From Planctomycetota bacterium (GTDB taxonomy: Bacteria; Planctomycetota; UBA1135): a stretch of 64,000 nucleotides of DNA. The translations under genes and the position numbers were made by a program. The DNA is taken from positions 1 through 64,000 of the forward strand of contig JAAESM010000062.1 in NCBI GenBank assembly GCA_024229395.1, given 5' to 3'. The notes beneath the pieces are model-generated. The model saw only the letters and a program-made list of their open reading frames with translations. It was not told the origin of the DNA and did no database searches. This document shows positions 34,344-43,140 of the stretch, one piece after another. Each line of letters starts with the position of its first letter. The stretch's first letter is position 1.

Positions 34344-34840
34344 TGTGGTTCTCCTTCGCCACCTTCTTGGATGTCACCGACTGGCTCCGCATAGATCCTC
34401 GCACTCAAACCATCGACTCCGAGTAACCATTTGTGATGACCGAACACCACATGGATCGAAGCGGACTGTGAGGCGCGACCATTTGGCAGGAAGACCAAAT
34501 CACTGGGCATGTTCTCGATGGTCTCGAAGGATGCTCCAGGAGGCAAGTCATGCCAGCCGTTTTCATTGGCACCGACGCTAGTCAGCGGAGTGCCGTCTTC
34601 GCGCAAGGTGCGCCAACGTTCATTCACAGTATCCACCTGCATGGTGACCGCTTCCCAAGTGCGTCGCGAGTAGGAACGCGCGCGCACGGCATCGGAAACG
34701 ATACTTCGTGCCACAGTGCCGGCGATATCGTTGTTCTGCGCTGCCGGAACGGCCATGCCGAACATGACCAGTGCGATGGCGACAACCATCACCACTTCAA
34801 CCAGCGAGAATCCGTTCTTTAGTGTTCTGCTACGAGCCAT
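34340..34840 (-). CDS. Minor pseudopilin, GspH/FimT-like
   Basis: 166 residues. The leader MARSRTLKNG precedes FSLVEVVMVVAIALVMFGMAVPA with Glu +5. The globular part has SDAVRARSYSRRTWEAVTMQVD, then VFLPNGRASQSASIHVVFG, matching GspH/FimT (FxxxGxxx-type strand near the C-terminus). It overlaps the preceding gene end by 22 bases. The C-terminus is acidic and Gly-rich (EGGEGEPQ). Confidence 0.8.
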   Translation of the reverse strand: MARSRTLKNGFSLVEVVMVVAIALVMFGMAVPAAQNNDIAGTVARSIVSDAVRARSYSRRTWEAVTMQVDTVNERWRTLREDGTPLTSVGANENGWHDLPPGASFETIENMPSDLVFLPNGRASQSASIHVVFGHHKWLLGVDGLSARIYAEPVGDIQEGGEGEPQ

Positions 34841-35241
34841 ACAGCCTCCATGAGTTCGACGCTATCCAGCGTGGCGATGATGGTGACCACACGCGTACGG
34901 GAGTCTTCCGCTGCCACCGTGACCGACGGGGTGTAATCGTCGACTGGCACTACCGTCAGGTGCAGAGTCATGCCATCGGTGCCCGGCATCGCGTTGCCGT
35001 CGCCCAGCACCGCGGTACTGGTGGTGTTATGCAAGGCATCGATTTCCTCGATGCTGTGCTTGAAGGTGAACTCGCGGAACTCGCGAATCGCTGCCGATGC
35101 GATCGCCGAAGTCTGCGTACCTCCCATAGTCTTCATGCCAACGCGCAGGGCGGCGATGGCCGAAGTTCCCACGATCACAATGAGCACCACCGCAATGGCG
35201 ACCTCGATGAGCGTGAACCCGTTTATTTTTCTCTTTTTCAT
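34819..35241 (-). CDS. Minor pseudopilin, GspI/PilV-like
   Basis: 140 residues. The leader MKKRKING precedes FTLIEVAIAVVLIVIVGTSAIAALRVGMK with Glu +5. The short body fits GspI/PilV minor pseudopilins. It starts three bases after the PilC stop and leads the cluster of minor pilins (I, H, J, then two PilX-like). Confidence 0.8.
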   Translation of the reverse strand: MKKRKINGFTLIEVAIAVVLIVIVGTSAIAALRVGMKTMGGTQTSAIASAAIREFREFTFKHSIEEIDALHNTTSTAVLGDGNAMPGTDGMTLHLTVVPVDDYTPSVTVAAEDSRTRVVTIIATLDSVELMEAVWLVAEH

Positions 35242-35244
35242 GAC

Positions 35245-36411
35245 TTATCCGACGTACTTTGCCATGGTAAGGATGGGGGTCATCAAGGCGATTACGATGA
35301 AGCCAACGACACCACCGGCAATCACGACGGTGGCTGGTCCTAGCAAACTGGTGAACGCATTGAGTGCAGCTTGGGTCTCGCGGTCGAGGAACTCGGCAGC
35401 ACGACGCAAGCTGGTATCCAGCGAACCTGAGGATTCGCCGGCGATGATCATCTGGATCAAGGCAGGGGGCAGGTCTTCGCCTGCGAGTGCGGTGTACATG
35501 GGTTTACCGTCACGCACGATGGCGGAGGTCTGCGACCAGAGTGCCTGCAAGCGAGGCAGTTCTGAAACCTGCCGCGCGTGCTCCAAGCCAGTGAGGATCG
35601 GCACACCAGACTCGAGAGTCAGCGCCAAGGTGCCCACCGATCGGGAAAGGTAAGCCTTGAAGATCAAGTCACCGATTACCGGCACGTGGCTGATGATATC
35701 GAACAAGGTTCCACGCGCCTTCTTGGACTTCACCAGGAAGATGCCGGCCACGATCATCACACCGAAGACGCCCAAGACAATGCCAGGTTGTGCACGCAAA
35801 GTCTGCGATGCACTCAACACCAACTTGGTGGTCCATGGCAGCATTTCCGGCTTCTTCATCATCAGGCTCTCGAACTTCGGAACCAGGAAGTAGAGGATGC
35901 CGGTGGTCATCATGAAGGTCATGAACATCAAGAATCCTGGGTACATCAATGCACCCTTGACCTTGCCGCCCAAGACGATCTGGTTATCCAACAGTTGGAT
36001 TGAACGTTGCAGGGCCTCATCCAAGGCACCAGATTGCTCACCGGCTGCAGTCAAGTGGACCACATACATCGGGAAGCAGTTCGGCATGCATTCGAAAGCG
36101 TGCGATAGGTCGTGGCCGCTCTCTACAATTGCAGTAATTCGCGTGAGTACGCGTTCTGCCGACGGCGTCTGCGCATGCTCAATCAGGGTGCGCATGGCAG
36201 CGAGCAAGGGGACACCGGCCGTCAGCATGGCGTCCATCTGAATCAGGACCTGAAGCGTCTCCTTCGGATTCAGCTTGATCCTTGTATCCGCCATCGCGGT
36301 CTTGTCGGAATGCTCCTTATGGCGCTGATCCGCATCGCTAGCGATGGTTCCGCCCAAAGACATCTCAGTCTTGGCAGCCTTCTTCTTTTTCTTCAGGGCG
36401 GTTAGGCTCAT
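35245..36411 (-). CDS. Type IV pilus / type II secretion inner-membrane platform protein (PilC/GspF)
   Basis: 388 residues with two T2SSF domains. The first has IQMDAMLTAGVPLLAAM, HAFECMPNCFPMYVVHLTAAGEQSGALDEAL; the second AYLSRSVGTLALTLESGVPILTGL and PALIQMIIAGESSGSLD. Three transmembrane segments are visible, the last being LLGPATVVIAGGVVGFIVIALMTPI. The N-terminus is lysine-rich (LKKKKKAAK). It sits next to the ATPase, overlapping it by four bases, as usual for this platform/ATPase pair. Confidence 0.9.
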   Translation of the reverse strand: MSLTALKKKKKAAKTEMSLGGTIASDADQRHKEHSDKTAMADTRIKLNPKETLQVLIQMDAMLTAGVPLLAAMRTLIEHAQTPSAERVLTRITAIVESGHDLSHAFECMPNCFPMYVVHLTAAGEQSGALDEALQRSIQLLDNQIVLGGKVKGALMYPGFLMFMTFMMTTGILYFLVPKFESLMMKKPEMLPWTTKLVLSASQTLRAQPGIVLGVFGVMIVAGIFLVKSKKARGTLFDIISHVPVIGDLIFKAYLSRSVGTLALTLESGVPILTGLEHARQVSELPRLQALWSQTSAIVRDGKPMYTALAGEDLPPALIQMIIAGESSGSLDTSLRRAAEFLDRETQAALNAFTSLLGPATVVIAGGVVGFIVIALMTPILTMAKYVG

Positions 36412-38354
36412 GATTTGCCTCCGGCGCGCAGCGCCTCTTCCAGGGTGGTAATGCCACGATTCACGCGGTCCATGCCATCCGTGAGAAGTGAGTCCATGCC
36501 TTCCTCAAGCGCGAGTTTGCGCAGGTCAGCGGATGATGGGTTGGTTGCAATGAGATCCTGGACATCGTCCGTGACCTTCATCACTTCAAAGATTCCGCGA
36601 CGTCCGTCGTAGCCAGTCTGGCGACAAGCGGCGCATCCCTCGGATGAGAAGTGTGGACCTTCAGACAGGCCCTGTTTGCCGAATTGCTGTAACACTTCAG
36701 CGGGGTGATTCACTGGCTTCTTGCACGATTCGCAAAGTTTCCGCACCAATCGTTGGGCCACCACAGCACGCAGGGTGGCAGCCACCAGGAATGGCTCCAT
36801 GCCCATCTGAATCATGCGCGATGCAGCACCAGGTGCGTCATTGGTGTGCAAAGTGGCGAGCACCAAGTGGCCGGTTAGCGCCGCTTCCACTGCGATTTCA
36901 GCAGTCTCATAGTCTCGAATCTCACCAATCATGATCACGTCGGGGTCCTGACGCAGCAATGCTCGCAGACAGAGCTCGAATGTGAGGCCTGCCTTGTGAT
37001 TGACTTGCGTCTGGTTCACACCCTTAACGGCACGTTCCACCGGGTTCTCAACCGTCGAAACATTGGTTTCCGGGTTCACGATCTCGTCCAGAACGCTGTA
37101 CAGGGTGGTGGTCTTGCCCGATCCGGTCGGTCCAGTCACCAGCACCATGCCGTGGGGTTGATGAATCGCCTCTTGAATCCATGCGTCGTTATTGCCGTGA
37201 AGACCGAGCATATTCAAGGCCAACGCCGACGTATTGCGGTCGAGAATTCGCATCACAGCCTTCTCGCCATTGACGGTCGGCAGTGTGTTGACGCGCAAGT
37301 CGACGTCGCGTGAACGATCCTGGTAATGGATACGTCCATCTTGCGGCAAGCGTTTTTCAGCGATGTCACAGCCAGCGGTCACCTTAATGCGTGCGACCAA
37401 GGAGTGGCCGATCTCGACACTCAAACGCGCGACTTCATGGAGGCGACCATCGACGCGGTAACGCAGGATGTAAAAGTCGGTGAAGGGTTCGATGTGGATA
37501 TCCGAAGCACCTTCAATGATCGCGTTCATGACGATCTCGTTGAAACGATCCTCAGCGCTGACCGATTCCTCGTCGATGGTGGATTCACCGGTGCCACCGC
37601 TCGTTGCGATGGCGCGCTGGATGTTATCCAGGCCATTGTTGATCGCTTGTGGAGTGGCAACCGTAGTGATTACCGACAAGCCGGTGTACTTACGCACCAC
37701 ATCCGCTGCGTAGACGTCGGCCGGGTCCTTCAGCGAGACCGCGATAGTGTCGCCCAGGCGCAAGTACGGAAGGATTCCGTGAACGCGCAGTTCGGCGAAA
37801 GGCACATCACATTCCAGTGCTACATCGAGCACACCTTCGCGTGAAGGATCAACGTACGGCAAGCCATGTTGCATGGCCAAGGCGCGCGCCAACTGCTCTT
37901 CGGTGATGTGATTCTCTTCGACCAGAACCTGACCCAAATAGGTGTCTGGGCGCTCTTGGGCGGTGGCTACGGCCTTTTCGAGACTCTCTTGATCAAGGAA
38001 ATGAAGCTCGACCAGGACCTCGCCAAGACGCATGCCAAGCTCGGCTTCGAGGATGGAATCTTCTGCTCCATCCGGGAACAGCAGCATGTCATAGAGATTG
38101 AAAGCCCGACGCACCGCCAGTAGCGGGGGGGTCGGATTCGAGATCATGACCTGCTTGCCTTCGAAGCGCGCGCGTCGTAATCCATCGAGCAGTAGGGCTA
38201 GGCCACCGGAATCAATATTGGTGACGTCGCCGCCGTCTACATGATCGATATCATGCTCCAAGACCTGCTCCCACAGGTTTTGAATGTCCTCGCTGCGCGA
38301 TCGGTTTACGACCGCAGGCAGCGATAGGTCGGAGGATTTGTTTAGGGTTTCCAC
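36408..38354 (-). CDS. PilB/GspE-type assembly ATPase with N-terminal STAS domain
   Basis: 648 residues from a GTG at 38354. The longer frame from 38480 overlaps the upstream TPR gene and is rejected. Residues about 8-95 look like a STAS domain (DHVDGGDVTNIDSGGLALLL, then ARFEGKQVMISNPTPPLL). A MshEN/GSPII_E_N domain follows (GMRLGEVLVELHFLDQESLEKA, GQVLVEENHITEEQLARAL). The ATPase has ASDIHIEPF, Walker A GPTGSGKTTTLYS, the Asp/Glu boxes, HLVLATLHTNDA and the zinc tetracysteine (CESCKKP, CAACRQTG). It powers pilus or pseudopilus assembly from the cytoplasm. The STAS fusion is unusual. Confidence 0.85.
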   Translation of the reverse strand: METLNKSSDLSLPAVVNRSRSEDIQNLWEQVLEHDIDHVDGGDVTNIDSGGLALLLDGLRRARFEGKQVMISNPTPPLLAVRRAFNLYDMLLFPDGAEDSILEAELGMRLGEVLVELHFLDQESLEKAVATAQERPDTYLGQVLVEENHITEEQLARALAMQHGLPYVDPSREGVLDVALECDVPFAELRVHGILPYLRLGDTIAVSLKDPADVYAADVVRKYTGLSVITTVATPQAINNGLDNIQRAIATSGGTGESTIDEESVSAEDRFNEIVMNAIIEGASDIHIEPFTDFYILRYRVDGRLHEVARLSVEIGHSLVARIKVTAGCDIAEKRLPQDGRIHYQDRSRDVDLRVNTLPTVNGEKAVMRILDRNTSALALNMLGLHGNNDAWIQEAIHQPHGMVLVTGPTGSGKTTTLYSVLDEIVNPETNVSTVENPVERAVKGVNQTQVNHKAGLTFELCLRALLRQDPDVIMIGEIRDYETAEIAVEAALTGHLVLATLHTNDAPGAASRMIQMGMEPFLVAATLRAVVAQRLVRKLCESCKKPVNHPAEVLQQFGKQGLSEGPHFSSEGCAACRQTGYDGRRGIFEVMKVTDDVQDLIATNPSSADLRKLALEEGMDSLLTDGMDRVNRGITTLEEALRAGGKS

Positions 38355-38385
38355 GATGGGTGTAGTGGAAAAGCCCGCGGATGGA

Positions 38386-39507
38386 TCAGGCGTCTTCCTG
38401 ACCGTCGGCGAGATCTTCTTGGATGCGCTCTTCGACGTAAGCCAAGAGCAGTTCAGCAGCGCGTTGATCTGGACGTTCACGCAGGGCCATTTTCAATGCG
38501 GTGCGGGCTTGGCCGTAACGCTCGAAGTGGATGTCGATCTTGGCTTGCAACACGTGGCCGCGCCAACCGCGCACACCGAGTGCGACTTTCGAAAGCTGGT
38601 AATCAGCCTGCTCGTAACGGTTCTGGGACCACAGCACACGGCTCATGCCGAGACGCACGTCCATGTCCAGAGGCTTGGTGTCGATCAAGAAGCGGTACAG
38701 GTTCGCTGCTGATTCCAAGTCACCCTTGGCTTCCGCGGCTTGTGCCGAGCTGACCAATGGATCTTGGCCGGCTGGGTTCTTGCCGATGACCAGTTCGATG
38801 GAGCTCGGAGTTGGAGTGTTCGGGTCGATCTCCAGTGCCTTGCGGTAAGACTCTCCAGCAGCTTCCAAGTCACCTTCGGAAAGGAGGAGGTCGCCTGCCA
38901 GCGCCCACGAGGAGGCGTGATTCGGGTCTTCCATCATGACACGATGAACGAAGTCCTTGGCTTCGTCGGTCTGGCCCAACGCGGAGTAGTGAGTCAAGAT
39001 AGCGCGTGCGAAGACCGGGTCGTTCTCGACGGATTTCCAAGCCGTTTCCAAAGTTGCGGTCGCCTCATCCATGCGGTTGTTCTCAGCCAGTGCGGCTGCG
39101 TAGACCATGCTGATCTCTGGGCTTTCCGGTGCCACGGCTGCTGCACGTTCGGCGTAGATCAAAGCGGACTTGCCATCGCCGTCGGCGAGATACAAGCGCG
39201 CCAAGGCGGCGTGACATGCAACGTCGTTCGGATCCAACTCGCAAGCTTCGGTGAGGTACTCACGTGCTTCCTCGACGAGGTTCTTCTCCAGGGCACGGAA
39301 TGCGAAGGTGCGCAGGATGCTACCGCGGGCTTCTTGCCAATCACCAGTTTCACCCGGCTTCTCAAGTTGCTTCCTCGCGCCGTTCTGGCTGACTGTATGC
39401 GAGTCTCGTGCGCTAAGGTCTTGCTTGCCTTCGTAGTCGCGGGGACCCATGACGGAGCAGCTAGCTCCACATAGGGCAATCAAAAGCAGTCGGTGGATGT
39501 GAATCAT
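38386..39507 (-). CDS. TPR-repeat lipoprotein of the pilus locus
   Basis: 373 residues with a lipobox-like CGASC near residue 17. About seven to eight TPR units follow, for example VEEAREYLTEACELDPNDVA, GKSALIYAERAAAVAPESPE and DLEAAGESYRKALEIDPNTP. It overlaps the secretin stop by four bases. By position and topology it could act as a secretin pilotin or PilF-like factor. That role is an inference; TPR domains only show protein binding. Confidence 0.8.
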   Translation of the reverse strand: MIHIHRLLLIALCGASCSVMGPRDYEGKQDLSARDSHTVSQNGARKQLEKPGETGDWQEARGSILRTFAFRALEKNLVEEAREYLTEACELDPNDVACHAALARLYLADGDGKSALIYAERAAAVAPESPEISMVYAAALAENNRMDEATATLETAWKSVENDPVFARAILTHYSALGQTDEAKDFVHRVMMEDPNHASSWALAGDLLLSEGDLEAAGESYRKALEIDPNTPTPSSIELVIGKNPAGQDPLVSSAQAAEAKGDLESAANLYRFLIDTKPLDMDVRLGMSRVLWSQNRYEQADYQLSKVALGVRGWRGHVLQAKIDIHFERYGQARTALKMALRERPDQRAAELLLAYVEERIQEDLADGQEDA

Positions 39508-41231
39508 TTGCTTTCCTCGTTCTGACGTTGCTCGTCCAGGAAGCGCACAGCATCTTTCAGCTCTACGTTGTCCTCGAGTTGGGCGTGAATCTCGCGGCGA
39601 CAGTGCATCGCCAGGGCGTTCAGGTCAGTGTCTGCAGGCATGGCTTGCAAACCCCATTCGGCTTTCGCCAGAGCAGCTTGGGTATCGCCAGCTGCAAGTG
39701 CGGTAGCGGCCTCGGCGTAGGCTTTGCGTGCGATACTCGGACGCAAGTAGCCGTGGTGGGAGGCAGCCAGGGTTGCGCGAGCTGCATCGACGCGCATGCG
39801 GTAGTCGTCGGAACGCTGAGCCAAGCCGGCATCATCGACGATGTGTGGGGTGAGCAGCACGATGATCTCACTCTTCATTTCGACTTCCTTTTGCGAGCTG
39901 AACAAGTCGCCCAAGTAAGGAATGGAGCCAAGCAGCGGCACCTGGTCGACCTCGGTCACTTGACCGGTCTCGATCAGACCGCCGATCACGACGGTGTTGC
40001 CTTCGCGCACCAAGATGTTGGTCTTGACCTCGGTGGTGGTCTCTTCAGGAAGACCCAGCGAGTTGATGAAGCCATCGGACTTCTTCGGGTAGACCTCCAT
40101 GCGAACGTAACCGTCGTCGGTCACGAAGGGGCGGAACACCAAGGAAGTACCGACTTCCAAGAAGGACACTGATTGCAGCGTTCCGGTCTCGGTGACGGTG
40201 GTGGTGATGTATGGAAGCTTGCGACCTACCAGCAGTTCCGCAGCGTGACGGTTGACCGTCAGGATCTGCGGGTTCGACAACACGGTAGTGTTTGAAACAC
40301 TTTCGAGCGCCGACACGAACATGCCGATCTGGTTGCGCAAGATGCCGAAGTGCAGGCCGTCGTTGGCGCTTTCAGTGAAGCCGCGTTGCGACAAGCCACC
40401 GAGCCAACCTTGCAGTGGGGCACCTTCGGTGGTGCCGGTCGAGATGCCGTCGGTGAGACCAGTGACGCCACCCATGGCTTGGAAGTCGATGCCGCCAAAG
40501 GCACTGAAGTCGACACCCAACTGGAACTCGTCGGAGAGTGCAACCGACAGAATGGTCGCTTCGACCAGAATCTGAGTCGGTGGGATATCAATCTGATCGA
40601 GCAAGTCTTGGACCTTCTCGACGCTCGATTCGCTGGCGTAGAGCACGATCATCTCTTGCGAGGCTTCTTCGTTACCACCGAGATCCGAAAGCGCATCAAT
40701 CCCCTTTTGTGGTTCCATTCCCGAAATCATGCGTTCCGCGCCTGACAACAGCGGCTGCAACATAGCCATCGCTTCTTTCGCACGAATGTGATTGAGGCGA
40801 ATAACGGTGGGGAGGAACTTCGAAGCGGATGATGCGCCAGGAATGGCTGCTGGCACTGGCTTGATCATGATGAACTTGCCGTCGACCTCATACATGAAGC
40901 CGTTTGCCGCGAGCAGTTTGGTCAAGGCGTCTTGGACCGGAGCGTTGAAGAAGTTCATGGTCACGCTGCCCATCACGTCGGGGCCGTAGACCAAGTTCAG
41001 CTCATAGTTGGTGCTGAACAGTTCTAGAATCTCTCCCAGGTCTTCATCTTGAAAATTGACTGTAATACCTGCTGCGTCAGCTTCTAGATGCTGAAAAGGA
41101 ATCGGCACGGGCGCTGTAGCTTCCGTGGCCGGATCTTGCCCTGTGGGGGTTTCTTCTTGGGCCGCCGCAGGAGTCGCAGCAACCATTGCGACGATCAATG
41201 GGATTGCCGTTAGGAATCGAGGTTTGTTCAT
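39504..41231 (-). CDS. Outer-membrane secretin (PilQ/GspD family)
   Basis: 575 residues with a signal peptide ending at PAAAQE. Domains in order: STN-like (VTMNFFNAPVQDALTKLLAANGF), an N1-type ring (IRLNHIRAKEAMAMLQPLL), then the secretin channel (VEATILSVALSDEFQLGVDF, VLSNPQILTVNRHAAELLVG, GNTVVIGGLIETGQ, VPLLGSIPYLGDLF, ELIVLLTPHIV-type IIVLLTPHIV). An extra helical tail of roughly 100 residues after the channel looks TPR-like and could bind the neighbouring TPR lipoprotein. It forms the outer-membrane pore of the machine. Confidence 0.9.
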   Translation of the reverse strand: MNKPRFLTAIPLIVAMVAATPAAAQEETPTGQDPATEATAPVPIPFQHLEADAAGITVNFQDEDLGEILELFSTNYELNLVYGPDVMGSVTMNFFNAPVQDALTKLLAANGFMYEVDGKFIMIKPVPAAIPGASSASKFLPTVIRLNHIRAKEAMAMLQPLLSGAERMISGMEPQKGIDALSDLGGNEEASQEMIVLYASESSVEKVQDLLDQIDIPPTQILVEATILSVALSDEFQLGVDFSAFGGIDFQAMGGVTGLTDGISTGTTEGAPLQGWLGGLSQRGFTESANDGLHFGILRNQIGMFVSALESVSNTTVLSNPQILTVNRHAAELLVGRKLPYITTTVTETGTLQSVSFLEVGTSLVFRPFVTDDGYVRMEVYPKKSDGFINSLGLPEETTTEVKTNILVREGNTVVIGGLIETGQVTEVDQVPLLGSIPYLGDLFSSQKEVEMKSEIIVLLTPHIVDDAGLAQRSDDYRMRVDAARATLAASHHGYLRPSIARKAYAEAATALAAGDTQAALAKAEWGLQAMPADTDLNALAMHCRREIHAQLEDNVELKDAVRFLDEQRQNEESK

Positions 41232-41235
41232 TTGG

Positions 41236-41946
41236 TCAGGCTCCTTCTTGCATCCGGTTCAAAAGACCCGGAGCAGAAATCCTCAGGAAGTGGGTCTCGC
41301 CGGAATAGCGAATCTCAACTTCGCGCGGATTAATCGCACTGACTTCATATCGGATGGTTTCGCTACCAACCTGAACATCGATTGTCTCACCGACGGTAAC
41401 TTTGGTGCCGCTGATCTTCGCGTAACGGGATTTGCCCATGATTGCGGTGGTCGTAAGCTTCAAGCGGAGGTCCTCAAAGGCGATTGAGGCTTCTACGGTA
41501 GTCTGTGGTGGAGGCAGATCTTCGGCCACAGGGGTCGTCGGAGTAGTCTCTGTGGCGACTTCCGTCTCCGACAGACCGCCTTCCTCAATTTCGGTTTCGA
41601 ACGGAACGATTTCTTCAATAATTCCTTCGTGAACCCGACGCTGCAGCGCGTTTGGCCAGATTTCCATGCGTTTTACCGCTTGGTCATAACCGGTAATCGA
41701 AGTGGAGGTCGTGCCGGTGGTGATCCGGCGCACCAATGGACCTGCAGGTGCAGGACCAGCGCCGCCAGCAGCACCAGGGATCGGCATGGCATTGACACTT
41801 GCTGCAGCACGTTCTGTGGCACTGGTGTCCGACTTGCCGAACAGGTTTTTGCCCCAAGTCATTGCAGTGGCAAGCGCCATGATGACCAGGATCGTGACTT
41901 TCTTCTTTTGCGCTTTGGCTTGCGCTTTGTTCATGGCTTTAGCCAT
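41236..41946 (-). CDS. PilP/GspC-like inner-membrane periplasmic linker protein
   Basis: 236 residues: a lysine-rich N-terminus, one membrane helix (VTILVIMALATAMTWG), a Pro/Gly/Ala-rich and then Glu/Thr/Pro-rich linker, and a C-terminal beta domain (SRYAKISGTKVTVGETID, YEVSAINPREVEIRYSGETHFLRI). That domain resembles the homology region of PilP/GspC, which contacts the secretin. A strong ribosome-binding site, GGAGGT, lies nine bases before the ATG. It starts just after the PilO stop with an eight-base overlap. Confidence 0.65.
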   Translation of the reverse strand: MAKAMNKAQAKAQKKKVTILVIMALATAMTWGKNLFGKSDTSATERAAASVNAMPIPGAAGGAGPAPAGPLVRRITTGTTSTSITGYDQAVKRMEIWPNALQRRVHEGIIEEIVPFETEIEEGGLSETEVATETTPTTPVAEDLPPPQTTVEASIAFEDLRLKLTTTAIMGKSRYAKISGTKVTVGETIDVQVGSETIRYEVSAINPREVEIRYSGETHFLRISAPGLLNRMQEGA

Positions 41947-42517
41947 TGTTGTTACCTCCTGGAATTTCGATCAGGTCAATGCCTGGAGGCATGGCTGGGA
42001 TCAGGACCACAGCCGCGATGCGCACTGCACCGCCACCGGAGCCGCGATATTCCATCGACGGCATGATGTAGGACAACTTCTCGAATCGCACGAAGTGTTG
42101 CCCTTGCTCCAGTTGGTCGACCAGCTTCACCAAGTTGGTGTAGCGACCTTCGCCGGTGAGCACGAAGCGCACCTCGGTGTCGCCTTCCAGACCAGGCTTC
42201 TGCTGAATGCGTACGGTGCAGCCCAGTTGTTCTGCGGATGAGTGAATCCGCTTCTGTACCAGGTGGGGGTTCAAGTCGGTAGCCAGGTCCGCGAGCTCGT
42301 TTTCGGCGACGGGCAAGAAATCCTCCCACATGTCGCGCAAGGAATCACGTTGGCTAGGCAACTGACTGTTCTTGGACTGGACGGTCTTGGCGTTCTCCTG
42401 ACGTTGAATGTAGGAGGTGCGATCGTTCATGGTGGGTCGCATTTGCACTCCCCAGATCACACTGGGAATCAACAAGAACCCGGCCATAAAGACCAATCGG
42501 TAGCGAGAGATGCTCAT
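41939..42517 (-). CDS. PilO-like inner-membrane assembly protein
   Basis: 192 residues with one N-terminal membrane helix (LVFMAGFLLIPSVIWGVQ), a coiled-coil stretch of about 60 residues, and a ferredoxin-like domain (VRFVLTGEGRYTNLVKLVDQLEQG, VRIAAVVLIPA). This is the PilO/GspM layout. It sits between PilN and PilP-like genes as expected. Confidence 0.78.
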   Translation of the reverse strand: MSISRYRLVFMAGFLLIPSVIWGVQMRPTMNDRTSYIQRQENAKTVQSKNSQLPSQRDSLRDMWEDFLPVAENELADLATDLNPHLVQKRIHSSAEQLGCTVRIQQKPGLEGDTEVRFVLTGEGRYTNLVKLVDQLEQGQHFVRFEKLSYIMPSMEYRGSGGGAVRIAAVVLIPAMPPGIDLIEIPGGNNNG

Positions 42518-43140
42518 CGTTGACCTCCGGAAAGGTGCATGACCGGCTTATCGAAGCCAGGCAACAGCAATGGGCCGCGCAGATGAATGGTGGCCCGCAC
42601 AGTGTCCTTCATGTCAAGAACCAGTTCGGTGTCGCCACCGATGTAGGCGTCTTCGAAACCGGTGTATTCCACTAGGCGGTCCGGCAAGTCGATCAAATTG
42701 GTATCGCCACGTACGAGCGCGGTGATGGTCAGGTGAATCTCAGCGGACTCGATCTTCTTCAGACCTTTACGCTTGACGTCCTGCTCCCATTCAATCTTCT
42801 CGATCTGCACGTACTTACCGACGGCACTGGAGAGTTCCGCCAGTAAACCACCGATGGTGGGCATGCGTAAGTGATCGGCAAGTGGATCCAAGCGGCTGAC
42901 GTAACTGTTCATCTCCTTGTACAAGGAGCGCAGCTCGATGCCGGCTTGGGTTTCCGAGGCGTTCGGAGCCTCGGATTGTTCGGCAATGCTGCGTTGATGA
43001 TTGGCCTCAAGCGCCATCGCGCCACCGCCAACCAAACAAAGCACTGCGAAGGCACCCAAAATCGCCAAGCGCTTGGGGGTGCGTCGGCGTTCCAAGTGAG
43101 CCTCGTAAGCCTCAACAGGTAGGAAGTCGGCTGTTCTCAT
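42514..43140 (-). CDS. PilN-like inner-membrane assembly protein
   Basis: 208 residues from the ATG at 43140, which overlaps the PilM stop as ATGA; the longer frame to 43179 is rejected. A short cytoplasmic N-terminus (MRTADFLPVEAYEAHLERR) could contact PilM. One membrane helix (LAILGAFAVLCLVGGGAMAL), a coiled coil and a ferredoxin-like domain with VQIEKIEWEQDVKRKG follow. The layout matches PilN. Confidence 0.78.
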   Translation of the reverse strand: MRTADFLPVEAYEAHLERRRTPKRLAILGAFAVLCLVGGGAMALEANHQRSIAEQSEAPNASETQAGIELRSLYKEMNSYVSRLDPLADHLRMPTIGGLLAELSSAVGKYVQIEKIEWEQDVKRKGLKKIESAEIHLTITALVRGDTNLIDLPDRLVEYTGFEDAYIGGDTELVLDMKDTVRATIHLRGPLLLPGFDKPVMHLSGGQR

